Shown: positions 46,501 to 60,056, counted from the first letter of the stretch. The stretch: DNA of 64,000 nucleotides from Dryas octopetala (GCA_963921425.1 OY992832.1:19070835-19134834), one strand, 5' to 3'. Numbers and translations: made by a program. Notes: generated by a model not told the origin, from the letters alone.

Positions 46501-47298
46501 GTAGTTAGAGTTTGGCATGTAAAAATGGCTCAGGCCCAATGGGCCGATTCTAACTAGATACTATATTATGGACATGCGTAGTCTGCTTCATTTGTGCAAA
46601 AGCAGAGCATGTGCCTTACACTTTTGGCTCTGGGCTAACCCGGCTCAGTCTTCTTGTAAGAGTTATAATTAATAAATATGTTAATTTTTTCATATTTTAG
46701 AATTTAATTTTTTTTTTTAACAAGTAGAATATGATGTATTCAATTGAGATTTTAATGAATTTTAAAAAAATTTGAAAGTCTATAAAAATTTAGGTGTATC
46801 AAATTCAAAATCTGAAAGATTCTCTGAAAATGTAAGTTTATTTAATTCAAAATTTTAAAGATTTTATGAAAATATGAAAACTATGTGTATTAAAAAGTTT
46901 ATTGATTTTAATGGATTTCACAGAATTTTGATGAATTTTGTTCAAATAACAAAGGTAATAAAAATTTCAATATTTCTTCCTTAAATTTTGATGGATAATA
47001 ATTTTTAGAATCCATGAAATTTATAAGGGTTTATAACAATTTTAAAATCTCAATTGAATAAACTTCTCTTATATGAAATGGTGTAATTTTTTTTTACTTT
47101 TTTTTTTTCCAATAAATGGCATAATAGTTTTTTTTTTTTGGCCACTTAAATGGCATAATAGTTGGAGTCTTCTAAAACCTCCAAATCAGAGGGCAATTTA
47201 TCCATCAGTCTTCAGAGAGCCACCGTCTCCTCTGCCTTCAATTCTCACAGAAGGTAATAATACATTAATACTCACTCTCTCACACACCTAAAACCTCC
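43513..47298. other. repeat-rich intergenic DNA, no recognised gene
   Basis: AT-rich. At ~44140-44560 lies a GC-rich patch beginning gtggtggatccaggatcc, a phrase common at plant transposon ends, but no partner end was found. Around 46270-46400 is a segment with a gagttcgagtctc B-box-like motif. A gggcc-rich stretch is at ~46530-46650. The last ~200 bp should contain the glyoxalase I promoter and 5' UTR. Confidence 0.4.
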
Positions 47299-50200
47299 AT
47301 GGCTTCTGCTTCAATCCCAGCTCTCTTTTCCCGCCTCTCCCTGATCCGATTCACACCTAATCCCTCTTCCACATTTTCATACACAATCCCATTCTTTGTC
47401 ACTAAACCCAAGGTCCAAATCAACCATGTAACCTCCCCAAATTTCTCATTTGCTCTTGTACTTATGCTTGTATGTGTGTGGCTTGCAGGGTCCGAAGCAC
47501 CGATTCCGGTTGTTCTCAATGGCATCATCCGACCCGAAAGACTCACCCGCCAACAATCCGGGTCTCCAGGCCACCCCAGATGAAGCCACTAAGGGTTACA
47601 TCATGCAACAAACTGTATGCAATGCAACCACCTCCATTACATTATTTATAATATGATTTTAGTTTATGCTAACATTTCCACTGCCATCTAATTTTACTTT
47701 CTATATTTTGGTTGCAGATGTTTCGAATTAAGGACCCTAAAGTCAGTCTGGACTTTTATTCACGTGTGTTGGGCATGTCGTAAGTTCTGGTTTCTGTTTT
47801 AATGGGTTTTCAAATTTGTTATCTAATTTTATTTATTTATTTAATTAGTGTAAGTTGACATTAACATTTTTGTTTAAGTTGAAGTGTTTGGTTCATGAAA
47901 ATATTGCATTTTTGTGTGGGGGTAAAGTGCATTAATATTTGGTGGTCTATGAGTTGGGTGCTTTTGTTGTCTCTGTTATTAGAAAGCTGCACAAATAATG
48001 GAGAAAAAGAATAATAGGCGAACCTATCAAATCCCTTCTTGCTCTCTTGGGATATATCAATAGACTTGATGATGAATAATATGAATGGCAGAAGAAAATA
48101 TTACATGCTTAGCATTTGCTATATTAAAAGTGGTGGACTGTAATGCAAGTTTGATTGTGCTTTTTTCTATTTATATAATTTTATGACCGGTTCAGAGCAT
48201 ATAGGTGCGAAACGCCTGAGCAACAAAAGAGGTCTCCTATACAAGCATAAAAGTAATTTGCTTATTTGTTCGAATCTGGGTTGGCCTGGGGGATTTCTGG
48301 GTATAAAAAAAAAACAGTACTTTTCTTTTTTGTATTTGACACTTGACATCTATGGTGTTAGCTCTTGTTTTCATACAATTTAACCACTAGAAGTGTGGGC
48401 ACCTTTGAGTCTCGTAAAACCATACATATCTTTTGTGCCTATTTTGCTTAAGAACATTGTTTATTACTGTTTTGAAACAATAGGATCTAACTCTTGATGT
48501 TGGACACTTATGGTGGTTCTATCTTTGGAATACCTCACAGTTTCCTTGAGTTCTTTGGGACATGCTTACGCATCCGTTTTTAGTCAAAGTTTGGACCAAT
48601 TTATGCATTCAGTTGGATTGTTGTGTTATCATGATGATGCATGCATTTATAGTCTATATGTAAACCCATTTTTTGCATTCAGTTAGATTGTTGTGTATAT
48701 GTGTCTGCATGTCCAATGCATGTATGCATTTTTCAATTGGTAGAGATTCTTTAAGTGGATACTTTGTTGAAGAAGATAACTTTTAAGTGGAAGTTGATGG
48801 TGATTTCTTCAATTGTTCAGGCTACTTAAGAGGCTGGACTTTCCAGAAATGAAGTTTAGTTTGTACTTTTTGGGCTATGAGGTAATAAATTTCATAACAT
48901 CGCATCTAGGAGGACAGAATTTCATACTAAGTTCTTTGGTAGGATTTACAGTGATAATTGGGTTTTGCAATATTGTATATGATTTTCTATGCCATCCGAT
49001 CAACCATCTGGCCCATCTCCCACATCCTGTTTTTTCTGCCGTTTCTTACAGGATCATTGTTGGCCTTTCACATTTTAGTCTGTCAAAGCTATATATGCAA
49101 CTAAAGCCTGAGTTTCTAAAAAATGTTTTATTTATCTTTTTCTGGATAGGATCCCGCATCAGCTCCGACTAACTCCACTGATAGAACAGTTTGGACCTTT
49201 GGTCAGAAAGCTACAATTGAGTTGACACAGTAAGATTTTTATAATTTTCCTACATGGGCTTTTTCTTTGCACAATATTTTTGCCTAATGTTTTCGATAAT
49301 GTTTGACGACCACTTACCTTTTACAGTAATTGGGGTACAGAAAGTGATCCTGAATTCAAAGGATACCACAATGGGAATTCAGAACCTCGTGGCTTTGGTA
49401 TGTAATTGTTCTACAAATATGTGAAAGCAAACCACTTTTTTTAATGTATTTGTTTCTCCCCATGCATATAGTTTGATTAACTAGTCGATTTGATGCCAAA
49501 TTCTACATTATGTCTTTCCTTCTTATGTGAAAAGTATGAATAATTCCAGGATAGTTATCATTACTGATTATTATTTAATGAGACATTTTGACTCTATATG
49601 AACCATTTATTTTATACATACTCCAATTGCTTAATTGTCCATAAAAAAATTTAGGCTATATTTCTTTCAAGAAACAGAACTATAAAGAAACAGGTACCCG
49701 TTCTACTGGTTTTGGTGTGTATCACTATTTGTGTTGGTATGCTATACCAGTAAAAGTTTGCATGATATTAAACAAAAGATACAGGGCTTTCTGACCATAT
49801 CTGGCCTAGTTATCAGGCAGGCTTGATTTGTGTAGATGAATCTGTACTTTTTATATCATAATAAAATAACAAGACAGGATCAGCATATTAACCACTGGAA
49901 ATCATACAGGATGTTATTTTTGTGCATTTGAGGGGAATAGTTAAATACTGAACCACAGGTTATCTTACTGCAGATGTGAATTACTTGAATATTCCTCATC
50001 ATTTACATATCTCCATGTAGTTTTGCATGATGGATAATGCATTTGTAGTATATAGTTATTCTATGAGACTCTATGTTGCTTTGAGTGAATTATAGTGTCT
50101 GGCATTAACACTGGTTGGCTTAACAGTCTTCATTTGTTACTCAGGACACATTGGCATCACTGTTGATGATACATACAAGGCATGCGAGAGATTTGAACGT

Positions 50201-51304
50201 CTGGGGGTGCAATTTGTGAAAAAGCCAGATGATGGTAAGATTTCAATCACATTGTAGAACTTATTAAGAGGTAAGATGTATCCTCAACAACATCAACATA
50301 TATAATGGGTGGGGATTGATTGGGACACCTTAGTTCCTTTGCATGTAAATAGATTGATAAATCTCAGTATCAGTCTAGGGATTGATACTGTGGTATAAAT
50401 AGACTATATATAAGTGGAGTCAGATGGTTTCAGTAGAAGAAAAGATCTTTGCTTTTTGTAAATTAGCAACAGCAGTACATCTAATTTTGTACTGAATCCC
50501 TTTGTGAACTTTCTTTTCTTTTTCTCAAAAGGAATTTAGACATTTTCCATGAATGAGTATCTAGAGGAATTCTCTCATAAGTATGAGAAATGTGAGTCAT
50601 TGGATTGTAAGATTTAGTTTGGTGCTTTGCAATCCAATGGCTGACCTTTCACATAAGCTGCTTATGCATGCTCACATTTATCATCCTTATAAGACAATTT
50701 CTCTGAATATCTATCACAAGCAGGAATTTATTTTCTTTCTGACCATATGATGTAATTTGCAAAAGTAGCCAAAGCATCATATACTATATTTGTTTTGAGT
50801 TAATGAATTATATTCCATGGCCTCCTGAAATCTGGATGTCTGAGGAGGGAAGAGTTATGAGGTGTGATGTTGTGGGGATATGATATCTTTCTCTTGATGC
50901 ACAAGTGATAAAAGAAACTTTTGGAAAATGCATGCACAGATTGTGAAGTGTTACTATTGATGATGGATGTTTTGGACTGTTGCGGAGATTATTTCTTTGT
51001 CTTGTTTGTAACACTAACTTGCACAATTTTAAACAAAAGGATTTGAAAAATCAATAAACTCCTGCTGGGGTTCATTTTTCATGGTGCATTTCACTATTTT
51101 CCATATTTGTATCTAAAGGAATAAATGAAAGCAAAAAGTTAATTTTCAGTTGTTTAACTAAGTCTGAATTCTTAGTTCCTTGAATTTCTGATGTTGATTG
51201 CAGGAAAGATGAAAGGGATAGCATTCATTAAGGATCCTGATAATTATTGGATTGAGATCTTTGACCTTAAAACGATAGGAAAAATCACAGCTGATGCTTC
51301 TTGA
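47299..51304 (+). CDS. GLX1: glyoxalase I (lactoylglutathione lyase), organelle-targeted form
   Basis: Converts the glutathione hemithioacetal of methylglyoxal to S-lactoylglutathione, the first step of the glyoxalase pathway. Exons: 47299-47412, 47489-47614, 47718-47779, 48821-48881, 49150-49229, 49327-49397, 50145-50234, 51204-51304; all GT-AG, phases consistent, 234 residues. It is the single-domain eukaryotic type: metal and catalytic residues by comparison with human GLO1 are Gln in YIMQQTMF, Glu in TIELTHNWG, His in GFGHIG and Glu in NYWIEIF. Exon 1 ([20 protein letters not shown]) is Ser/Arg-rich with few acidic residues, like a plastid or mitochondrial transit peptide. A second ATG at 47519 (MASSDPKDS) would give a cytosolic enzyme. 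Usually Zn- or Ni-dependent; which metal cannot be told. No defect is seen. Confidence 0.94.
48180..48318 (+). repeat. possible SINE in glyoxalase I intron 3
   Basis: A B-box-like ttgttcgaatctgg is followed by a GC-richer stretch and ends in an A run, suggesting a short tRNA-derived retroposon. The A-box is unclear and no target duplication was established. Confidence 0.3.
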
Positions 51305-54300
51305 AGTCATGGCACCCGACCTTCAGGTTAGTTTTCAGTTTTCTGATTCTTGCTTTCAACTTATTGTAAAAATTCTCTTATGCGAATCTCTTTAGAGAAA
51401 GTTTTCAAAATATTTGGTTTACTTGCCTACCATGCCACGTGTATTGCAAGCTTCATCTGCTACCCATTATGTTAAGCATTATGTTACAAGATTCCCCTAC
51501 CCTCCCTCGAAACATGATACACATTGCATCATGGTACTTGAGCCATCCAATTGTCAAAGCTAGCATTCCCAATGTACCATGGTACATTGTGTTAAGAAGA
51601 GAGTGGTCAAAATCAGAGAAAACTTAAGAACAAAAGATGTTGACATACTCAAATTAAGGCACAGCAGTTTTATCCAAAGTGCTTTTAATTTATTTGATGT
51701 GCCTGTATTCAAGTGTTTATGCATTTATGCATGCATGTATGGATAGACTTGATTGTGCAGATGTAGGACAACTGGACAACACAAGGTGGGTTTTACCTAT
51801 GAGTAAGGTGTGGATGTGGAAGAAGTAGAGGAAGTCGGAAGTGGTAGTATACCCCGAATGTACTGCATATGGACATAGTAGCATATTGCGTTCCTGTACC
51901 CATACCGCATTCCTTTAGGATAATCACAGAATTTGGAGATACTTTAAGGGTCCACAACAATTCAGAAATCAGTTGTATAGGAGATAAAGAAACTTCTAGT
52001 TATCAGATTTCAAGAAGCATATTTGTCCCATAATATGGTTTGGCCAATGACACCAATGGTGATTCTGAAATCTGAATGCAAGCATTGTAGACAAAAACCT
52101 GGAATCTCCAGAAAATGGGCACCAGCATGATGTAATAGCATGTATAAATGGATTAAATTGCTTGATATTTATGATTGGGCATAATAGTAGATCATTTTTC
52201 ATAGAAAGGATGTAGGAACTGTTGGATATCATAGCTGTGAGTGTGCGCACGCCCGTGTACCTGGAATCCTGGACACCAAAGGGGTTTAATCGTTTGATTT
52301 TTTTTTTTTTTTTTTTTTATTAGGAGCAAGTTTAAAACAGTTTCATTGAGTTATAGAAAGAATATAGGAACTAGGAAGCAATTGGATTTCATAGCTATAT
52401 ACGTGTGTGCCCATGCACGGTCACTTGCATTGGAACTGTCAACTATCAGGTGTGTATTGCCTGCATTCCAGCCAGTGTTTCATATCTGAAAGTGAAATTG
52501 TTTCCTAAGCGGTAGTCAGCAGTTTGAGGTGAAGAATGACCAGTTTGCTTGCATATACAGCTGTGCACTGAACCAGTGTATACTGTGATGAATAATCTGA
52601 CCTGGGAAGCATTTATTGCCAATAGGATTAATGACTACTTACCTTAGGTCTTGAGGGTATAATGTTAACCAGGTGTTAATTAAGTGCTCTGGCTTGTGTT
52701 TTTAAGACATCAATCGGTTCGGTTAGTAACCAAAAGAGTATTTTGGTTTCTTTTATTAAATTAAATCCTTGCATTCCCTGTCTTCATGTTTCAGGTTTAG
52801 AGACTTCAAAAGTTGTCATCAGAACTTAAATTTATCAGATATCATGCAGGTGAAGTGAGGTGGTACTTTACAGGCGATGTACTCCAGTTACTAGTTTCGT
52901 AAGTGGACCTTTTTGGCACTTTTCTTGTGTTTTGTAGTACTTGCCTGTGGAGACGAAGGTGTGTTGTGTGTGGAGTTTGTTTGTTTTGTAAGTTGGTACA
53001 AGTTACCTTTGTCTGTTTTGTCGACTCAACTGTTGTTCTGTAAGAACTTGGTCTTTCTCGTCTCAATCTGCTCAAACTTTTCATAGATCAAGTTCTACTT
53101 TTGCAAGGCTTGGATGAATATGTTTGTATGGGTAGCAGTTCTAACTGAACTTTGGGAATGGGCTCGTAGAAATGGACCCTCATCATAATAACTTGTCCCT
53201 AACCCAAAGCAATCATGACCAACCCATGATTTGACTGTAAAAGTTTTAATCTGATGCAGAAATGTGTTTAGCAATCATGGTCACTGAGCTCGACTCAAAT
53301 CTGTCTTATCTTTTTCGGAGATAGAAATGCAGAGAGGCAGTACTTGAATGAATAAATGAATGGGATATCTCTTCAGAAGATAATGATTCATGCATATAGG
53401 TAGTTTCAGAAGTCTTGAATAAAAAACTAGCTGAATGGGACATTAGCGGTGCAAATAAAATATTAGAAGTTTTTTTTAAAATTATTAATATTCATTTTTT
53501 GTTTTTTTAAGTAATCAAAGCCTACATTTATCAAGAATCTGCCAAATTTGGATAATTTCTCATGTAAAGTTTGGACATAACCCCCATTTTTAATTAGTTA
53601 TTTTTTTAGTGATATTTCTTTTCACTTTGTTGTAAAATGTTTCAAGTTGGAATCCTTTAATCCATATATTAAAAAATAAACCACTTACAACTGTTAATTG
53701 GGGAAAAAAAAAACATTAGCGACTAGCCATAGCATGTGCTGTTGATCGAATGGCCATGGCGGTGCATCATGGTGTTCAACTATAGCAAGATGGCCACAGT
53801 GCCACAGTTACCTTGGCTGATATTTTATAAGGACAATATGATCAACTTCTAAGTATCTGGATGAACGTACTAATTAATAGTTACACAAGCATTCGAATGT
53901 TGTTCAGAAATAATTACACATACTAATTAATAATTACACAAGCATTTGAAAACTAATTGAAATAATTAGTGTAAGCAAATTTGGAGATGACATTTTTAAA
54001 ATTTATAATTATTTAAAAATTTGGAAATTTTGTTTTGGTACTTCATTTTTCTTGGGTACTTTTACTTCTTTTTTTCTTCTTTTTGATGCATCCTTTGATC
54101 CAATTAGATCACATCGTTTTATCATACCCTTTGTTTCCTACCTTTTCACATCTGACCGTCCAATTACACCACAAACCAGATAAATAGTTTACAAACTTTA
54201 CAACCTTCGACCAAGTCAACTCCCGATCAAGCTGTAATTAATTAATAAGTATTAATTAATCTTTATCTAATGTGACTTTTGGCAATAATTTTATATGAAA

Positions 54301-55587
54301 CATATTCTATTACTCTGACATAGAGTAGGTATATTTATACTCAGATGCAACCTTTTTTAGCTTCATTGAAAAATGCTGTGACATAATACATAACAAGCTA
54401 TAATCAGGGTCAGGACTCAGGACAGTGGTCAATCAAATTGACAAATTCCACTTAGTAAGGTATAGTATGGCGGTCTATGTTAATTGACAGAAAGTTAAAA
54501 GCTATATATGCATGAAAATATTCTACATTAAGATATAATATTATGTTGTCCAACTATAATTAGATTGTTAATTATGTTGATTTTTAACTAAATATAAATA
54601 AATATGATATTACAGTCTATTAATTAGTAGAAAGCTAAAACTACACAAACAAAAATGTTCTATTATTAGACAATCTAGTTATGTAATAATATTATGTGAT
54701 AAGTTATGAATGTTTGTGAGATAATTACAACAAAACATTAACCGGTTTATATAATTAAATGGTTTAATAATGTGGCTCTCTGCTTGCTGCCACATTTTCT
54801 ATGCAAACTTCAAAGCCCTATCTGTTAATCCTCTTAGTTTGTTGACAACAGATCATCCTCTATATAATTAAACACAAGATTTTGAAAAATGAACATAAAA
54901 TATTTGAGTGTCAGACTGTCTGTAGGTTCCACACCTTTTGACCTTACACTTCACTAGAAAAGACATTCCTAGAAAAAGCTTTCCCCACTGTTTTAAATGA
55001 AAAATCAACCTACAAAATCATTTAAAACAAAAACACTTTAGTTGGCAAGTGGCAAGTGCCAACCCAATTGTTTGATCCAAAAACTGAAGCAGATGCAGAT
55101 TTCCAAATAATGTGGTGAAAAGGTGGAGACATTTTATTTCATTGGAGTATTATTTTTATTGAAAAAAATAATAATTTAGAAAATGATTAAAAATATTATA
55201 AGAGGCAAATTTTCAAGGGTGCAGTGGACAATTGGCCTCACAGCAACTGCTCCCACTCTAAAACTCAAAAATGAATGTGGTGAGCATGGAGTCATGGATC
55301 GACTGACTGACAGAGATATTGTGTGCATCATGTAATTTTGGAGGGGTTTGGACTGCTTCCCGATAGGGATTCCCTGTCACTTCAATAAAATACTTTGTGT
55401 AAATTAATTATACTCTGTGTGTACGTGTGTTGCTGTTGCCTACCTACAATAATATCAAGTATATATGAAGTTATCATTTATGAACCGCCCTTGTTACTAA
55501 TTGTGTGGATTTTTCCTTCCTCTATTTTTTGTCGATCCCTATTTATGTGTTTTTTCATTTATGAACCGCCCTTGTTACTAAGTATAT
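51305..55587. other. 3' flank of glyoxalase I and AT-rich intergenic DNA
   Basis: The first part should include the 3' UTR. A poly-T tract is at ~52298-52318. No open frame here has a recognisable domain, and I see no transposon ends. Confidence 0.4.
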
Positions 55588-55925
55588 AGGGTTTATTTTA
55601 TATTTAGCATCTAAACTTTGACCTTTGTCTTAATGTGGTACTTAAACTTTTATTTGTTCCAATTGAATACCTAAACTTTTTTTTTTTGTATCTAATAGGT
55701 ACCAAAATGAATTTCTGTTAAAATTGTCAATAAAAGTTAGGGGCAATATTGTCAAAGTATATTTTAATTATTTTCTTTATATGTTTAAAATTATAAAAAT
55801 AACACAATAAACAAAACAAACAAAAAATTATAATTAAAATATAAATTTTTTGAAGTGACCATATTGTCTCTAACATGAGTATCTATTAGACAATGGTCAA
55901 AGTTTAGGTACTAAATATGAAAAAA
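55588..55925. mobile_element. MITE with MULE-like inverted ends
   Basis: Left tatatttagcatctaaacttt and the inverted right end catatttagtacctaaacttt continue as matching inverted repeats for ~30-40 bp. The target duplication is unclear in the surrounding AT repeats. No coding sequence. Confidence 0.5.
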
Positions 55926-55949
55926 AAACATATATATATATATGATGAG

Positions 55950-56332
55950 TGCTCTAAAGCTAACCAATTAGCAAGTTAATACTAACCTAACTATATTTTT
56001 GGGCCCACCACAAAACTAATCTCATAATCTGAGTCATCAATTATTTAGGCTCTACATTAAAGATCATCATTGTAAAAAATCAACTAAATTGAAAATCATG
56101 TAGTCATCTAATTGAGATCAAATAAATAGACGATTAGTATTTTCGATAAAAGCATATAAATAGTTATTATTATAATCAAATGGCTAAATAACTTCATATT
56201 TTGGAAATTTTTTACAATGATGATTTTTAAAATAGGACCTAAAACGGTTCAGATTTTGAGATTATATTGTGCAGTAGACTCAACATGGTGGTTTGTTTTA
56301 TATTAACTTACTAATCAGTTAGTTTTAGAGCA
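55950..56332. mobile_element. MITE of the gctctaaagctaa family, copy 3
   Basis: Starts tgctctaaagctaacc and ends with the inverted agttagttttagagca. The interior matches the copies at 15355-15772 and 15817-16215 (e.g. aaaatcatgtagtcatctaa). Confidence 0.65.
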
Positions 56333-56359
56333 TTATATATATATGTATATATATATACA

Positions 56360-56753
56360 GGCTCCTTCTATTGAGCTATACCTCAACTTATTTATGTTGA
56401 GATATGACCTTGTTGGGGCCCACACGAGTCGTTTTATGTCGATCCGAACCGTTCGCAAGGATCATCTTTATTGATAGATCATCCTTGCAAAAAATTATCC
56501 AAATCGGAAATCATTTGCCTATCTAACTTTGATCAAACAAATGAACAGTTTTATCGAAAATATTTGGTTCGTCCATTTATTTGATCAAAGTTAGATAGGC
56601 AAATGATTTTTGATTTGGTTAATTTTTTGTAAGGGTGATCTATCAATGGAGATGTAAAAATTGAACGATTCGGATCAACACAAAACGACTCGTGTGGGCC
56701 CTTGGTCATACCTCAACATAAATAAGTTGAGGTATACCTCAATAGAAGGAGCC
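56360..56753. mobile_element. near-perfect palindromic MITE, 394 bp
   Basis: The left half (ggctccttctattgag...) is almost the exact reverse complement of the right half (...caatagaaggagcc); the centre lies in the aaaatatttggttcg region. The transcript would fold into a ~190-bp hairpin. No coding sequence. Confidence 0.8.
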
Positions 56754-56942
56754 ACCGTCCATTTGTTTTATCAAAGTTAGATAGGCAAATGATTTCCGAT
56801 TTGGCTAATTTTTTGCAGGGATGATCTATCAATGAAAATGTAAAAAATGAAGGATTCAGATTGACACAAAATGACTTGTGTGGGCCCCAATAAGATATAT
56901 CTCAACATAAATAAATTAAAATATACCTTAATAGAAAGAGCC
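56754..56942. repeat. half copy of the palindromic MITE
   Basis: Matches the right half of 56360-56753 in the same orientation, more diverged, and ends ...aatagaaagagcc. Its left half is missing. Confidence 0.7.
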
Positions 56943-58173
56943 TGATATATATACCATATTAAGCCTAAGGGAAAACATTTTGAAATTAACCTTCTTTTTA
57001 ATTGTATTTTTGGATGCCTTTTCAAATTTGCTTCATGCATGGATAACTATTGCCTCCCTAAATGAGTAGTCTAATCAATAGTACTCATTAGTTTTTCAAA
57101 AACAAAAAGAAAAATAGTTACTCATTGGTTTGTTCTTTTTTGCTGAGCCCAATTATATTTTGCAGACTCCAATTGATTAACAGTGTTTCTTTTTATACAA
57201 CATGTCATGCTGCCTCGCTGATTTAATTAAATCGCATTTTTTTCATCGTTTGCATACACAGACAATCGATTGTGAACTAACACATATATACAAACACATC
57301 ATGCCCTTTGGGTTTTAACTTTTGATACTAAATATAATATTAGAGACATGTCATTTACCGAGAGTACTGAGTCTACTGACTGAGATTATGATTAATAATA
57401 ATAAACCATGCAGATATATATATCTATATATATATATATATATATTTCAAAGCTCGAGCCTTTGCAAAACTCCAAAATTTCCAGCATCATGTTTTTGTCT
57501 TAATTTTCTGGTAAACATGCTAGTTCCACCTTGAGTCTGATCATGACCTGCTTCTTCATATATATATAAAAGATTCTGGGCCCAAAACTACCCTTTATTG
57601 CATGTGAAAACCAGTGGCAAGTAGGGGTATTTTTGTCATTCAGTAGGTGTGTGCTATTGGTTTTAGGGTGCTCAAAATCACCGCTAACAATTATAGAAAA
57701 AGATGCAACTAGTAAAATAACATGAAAACATTGCATGCTTAGTTTAACTAATTTTGACATAAGAATCTGGTTGATCATCTCTAGTTTTCATAACATTTAT
57801 TTGTGATTGGGGGCCGGGTTGGGGTGAGGACCGTACAACAACATACATCATCATATTCATGAATCATATCTCTCTCACCTCTTCAATTCCCAAAAAGAAA
57901 TGCAATGCACAAAATAAAAAGAAGCTTTTACCATGTACTGTCAAAAAGAAGAAATGTCTCATTTCATTGATATATCAAAACAAAACATGCATATATAGAC
58001 CCCTAAACCCAAGGAAGAAGGAAGTCGATCATAAGAGTCTTTTCCAGTTGCAATTAATATCTCCCCCACCCCACCCCACCATGACCCCATGCCCCTTACC
58101 CCATCAAATCTGTCTGATTTTACTTACAACATATCATGCAGTCAGTACACTACTCAGAGCAAAATATTCATCA
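56943..58173. other. intergenic DNA and MYB 3' flank
   Basis: AT-rich, with a TA microsatellite at ~57415-57446. The last part should contain the MYB 3' UTR. No gene recognised. Confidence 0.4.
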
Positions 58174-59450
58174 TCAGTAGAAATACATGACCTTCTCTTC
58201 TGTCTTGTTTTCATCAATATCAGCATTGAATTGTAAGAAGCTGTTAGCTGACCCATTAATATAATTGTTGCCACTAGGATGACTACTACTAATCAGCTGC
58301 TTAACATGTTCAAGATCACAGTCTAATGTGGATGTGGTGTGATCTCCAAAATACGCATTTGGCTTCTCACCCCATTGGTTGACATTCTGATTCTCATGAT
58401 CACCACCACCTCCATAGTTAAGCATCATGAACCTCTGGTTCTGATCTTGGTCAAAACCATTAATGCAAGTTCTCTGATCAAAAACCATTTCTTCTTGTTT
58501 GATGATCTGATCTCTGTCATGATGATAGCTGATCTGATTATTATTACAGCTCCCATCAGATGAAGTACTGCAACTTCCTTCACTTCCAAACATGAGGAGG
58601 TTTTTCTTGTTCACAGCTGGGTAATTATAGTGTATGGAAGAATTACCCACCAGCTGGCATGACTGATCTTGGGTTTGGAAAAGAGAGGTGGAGTTGTTGG
58701 TAGTGCTAGTGTTTGAAAAATTGGATGTCATTGAAATATTATTGTCATGTGGTTCAAAGCAGCTACCTGATGAGAAATATCTAGCAGTACTTGTTGGGGT
58801 ACTACTGTAATAATTAGTCAAGCTAAGGTCTTTGTACAGTGACTGCAGAGCTGGGTGAGATATTGGAAATGGTAATTGGTAATTTTGATGAAGATGAGAG
58901 GAAGGAAATGGGGGAGGTTTTGATGATCTCTGATGATGATGATGATGATGAGATGTTGGAGGATGAGGAGGAGCCATGGCCCCCATGAGCTTCTTCTTGA
59001 GCTTGGTGTTCCAGTAGTTCTTGATATCATTGTCAGTCCTGCCTGGCAGCTGAGCAGCTATAATTGACCACCTGTAATTAATTAATTCATTCATTGTTAA
59101 ACATACAGATAATTAAGTGATAATCCAGAAACCTATTTTGCTTTTTTCCTTAATTAACAGCTGTAAGTGAGTTGTGTAGATATTAGATCCAAAACTTGGC
59201 ATGCATGCATTGAAAATGTCCAAATTTAGCAGATTCTTGATAAATGCAGGTTTCTATAATTAAAAATTAAAGAAAAACATGAATATTAATTTTTCTTTTT
59301 CTTTTTTCAATTTGTTACTCAGTTTGGATAGATTTCATGAACAATTTTCAGGACAGCAGATGATAATTAAGGAAAAAAAAAGGGCAGACTATGATATATA
59401 CCTATATATGGAAATTAGATAAAAAAAAAAGAGAAATATGGTTATAATTT

Positions 59451-59514
<64 letters not shown>

Positions 59515-59699
59515 TACTGGCCTGCTTCCAATGCTAGCAAAGAGGCTGCATATTATTCTGTCCTCCTCATCAGAGAACTCCCCATGTTTGATGTTTGGCC
59601 TCAGATAGTTAAGCCATCTCAATCTGCAGCTTTTCCCACATCTCTTCAGACCTGAGATCCACACCCCAACACCCAACACCCAAACATAACAAGAATAAC

Positions 59700-59733
<34 letters not shown>

Positions 59734-59906
59734 ATTGAAACTAGATAACTTGTATGATGAACCAGCTTACCAGCTTTTTGTGGGAGAGCAATCCAATTCC
59801 CACCAGTCCCATATTTGTCTATGTATTCCTTCAGCTTTGAGTCTTCTTCTGGAGACCATGGTCCCTTCTTTACATTTGCCTTGTCACAACAAGGAGCTCT
59901 TCCCAT
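58174..59906 (-). CDS. R2R3-MYB transcription factor, MYB36/RAX group (subgroup 14)
   Basis: Nuclear DNA-binding regulator. Exons (minus): 59906-59771, 59651-59522, 59071-58174, 387 residues. R2 (residues ~14-62) and R3 (~67-113) are complete, with the regular tryptophans and the SG14-like [35 protein letters not shown] and [20 protein letters not shown]. The C-terminal half is rich in His, Ser, Asn and Gln and lacks an EAR motif that I can see. Arabidopsis MYB36 drives Casparian-strip formation and RAX genes control axillary meristems; which role applies is not decidable here. Exon 2 ends AGCAG followed by GCCAGT: a GC donor, confirmed because only this splice restores [10 protein letters not shown]. 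Intron 1 is GT-AG. The ATG at 59906 gives the family start MGRAPCC; the frame runs open upstream only to a GTG, near the TATA box. Confidence 0.93.
59455..59511 (+). repeat. (GA)n microsatellite in MYB intron 2
   Basis: About 27 GA repeats (CT on the gene strand), starting ~10 nt downstream of the GC splice donor. Confidence 0.95.
59702..59729 (+). repeat. (GA)n microsatellite in MYB intron 1
   Basis: About 14 GA repeats between exons 1 and 2 of the MYB gene; CT on the transcribed strand. Confidence 0.95.
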
Positions 59907-60056
59907 CTCTCTCTCTCTCTCTCTCTTCTCTTCTCTTCTGATCTCTAGCTCTTCCTCTTTCTCTCTCCTTCTCTTTCTCTCTCTTTCTGAGAAGTAAAGT
60001 CTTTTGATCTCTTGGGTATCCCCTAAAACTCTTTGAGGAACCAAAGGTCTCACTTT

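Noticed and set aside
59646-60053. Longer MYB N-terminus (49 extra residues)
   Set aside because: The frame extends upstream only to a GTG, just beside the TATA-like box and before the predicted transcript start; MGRAPCC is the family start.
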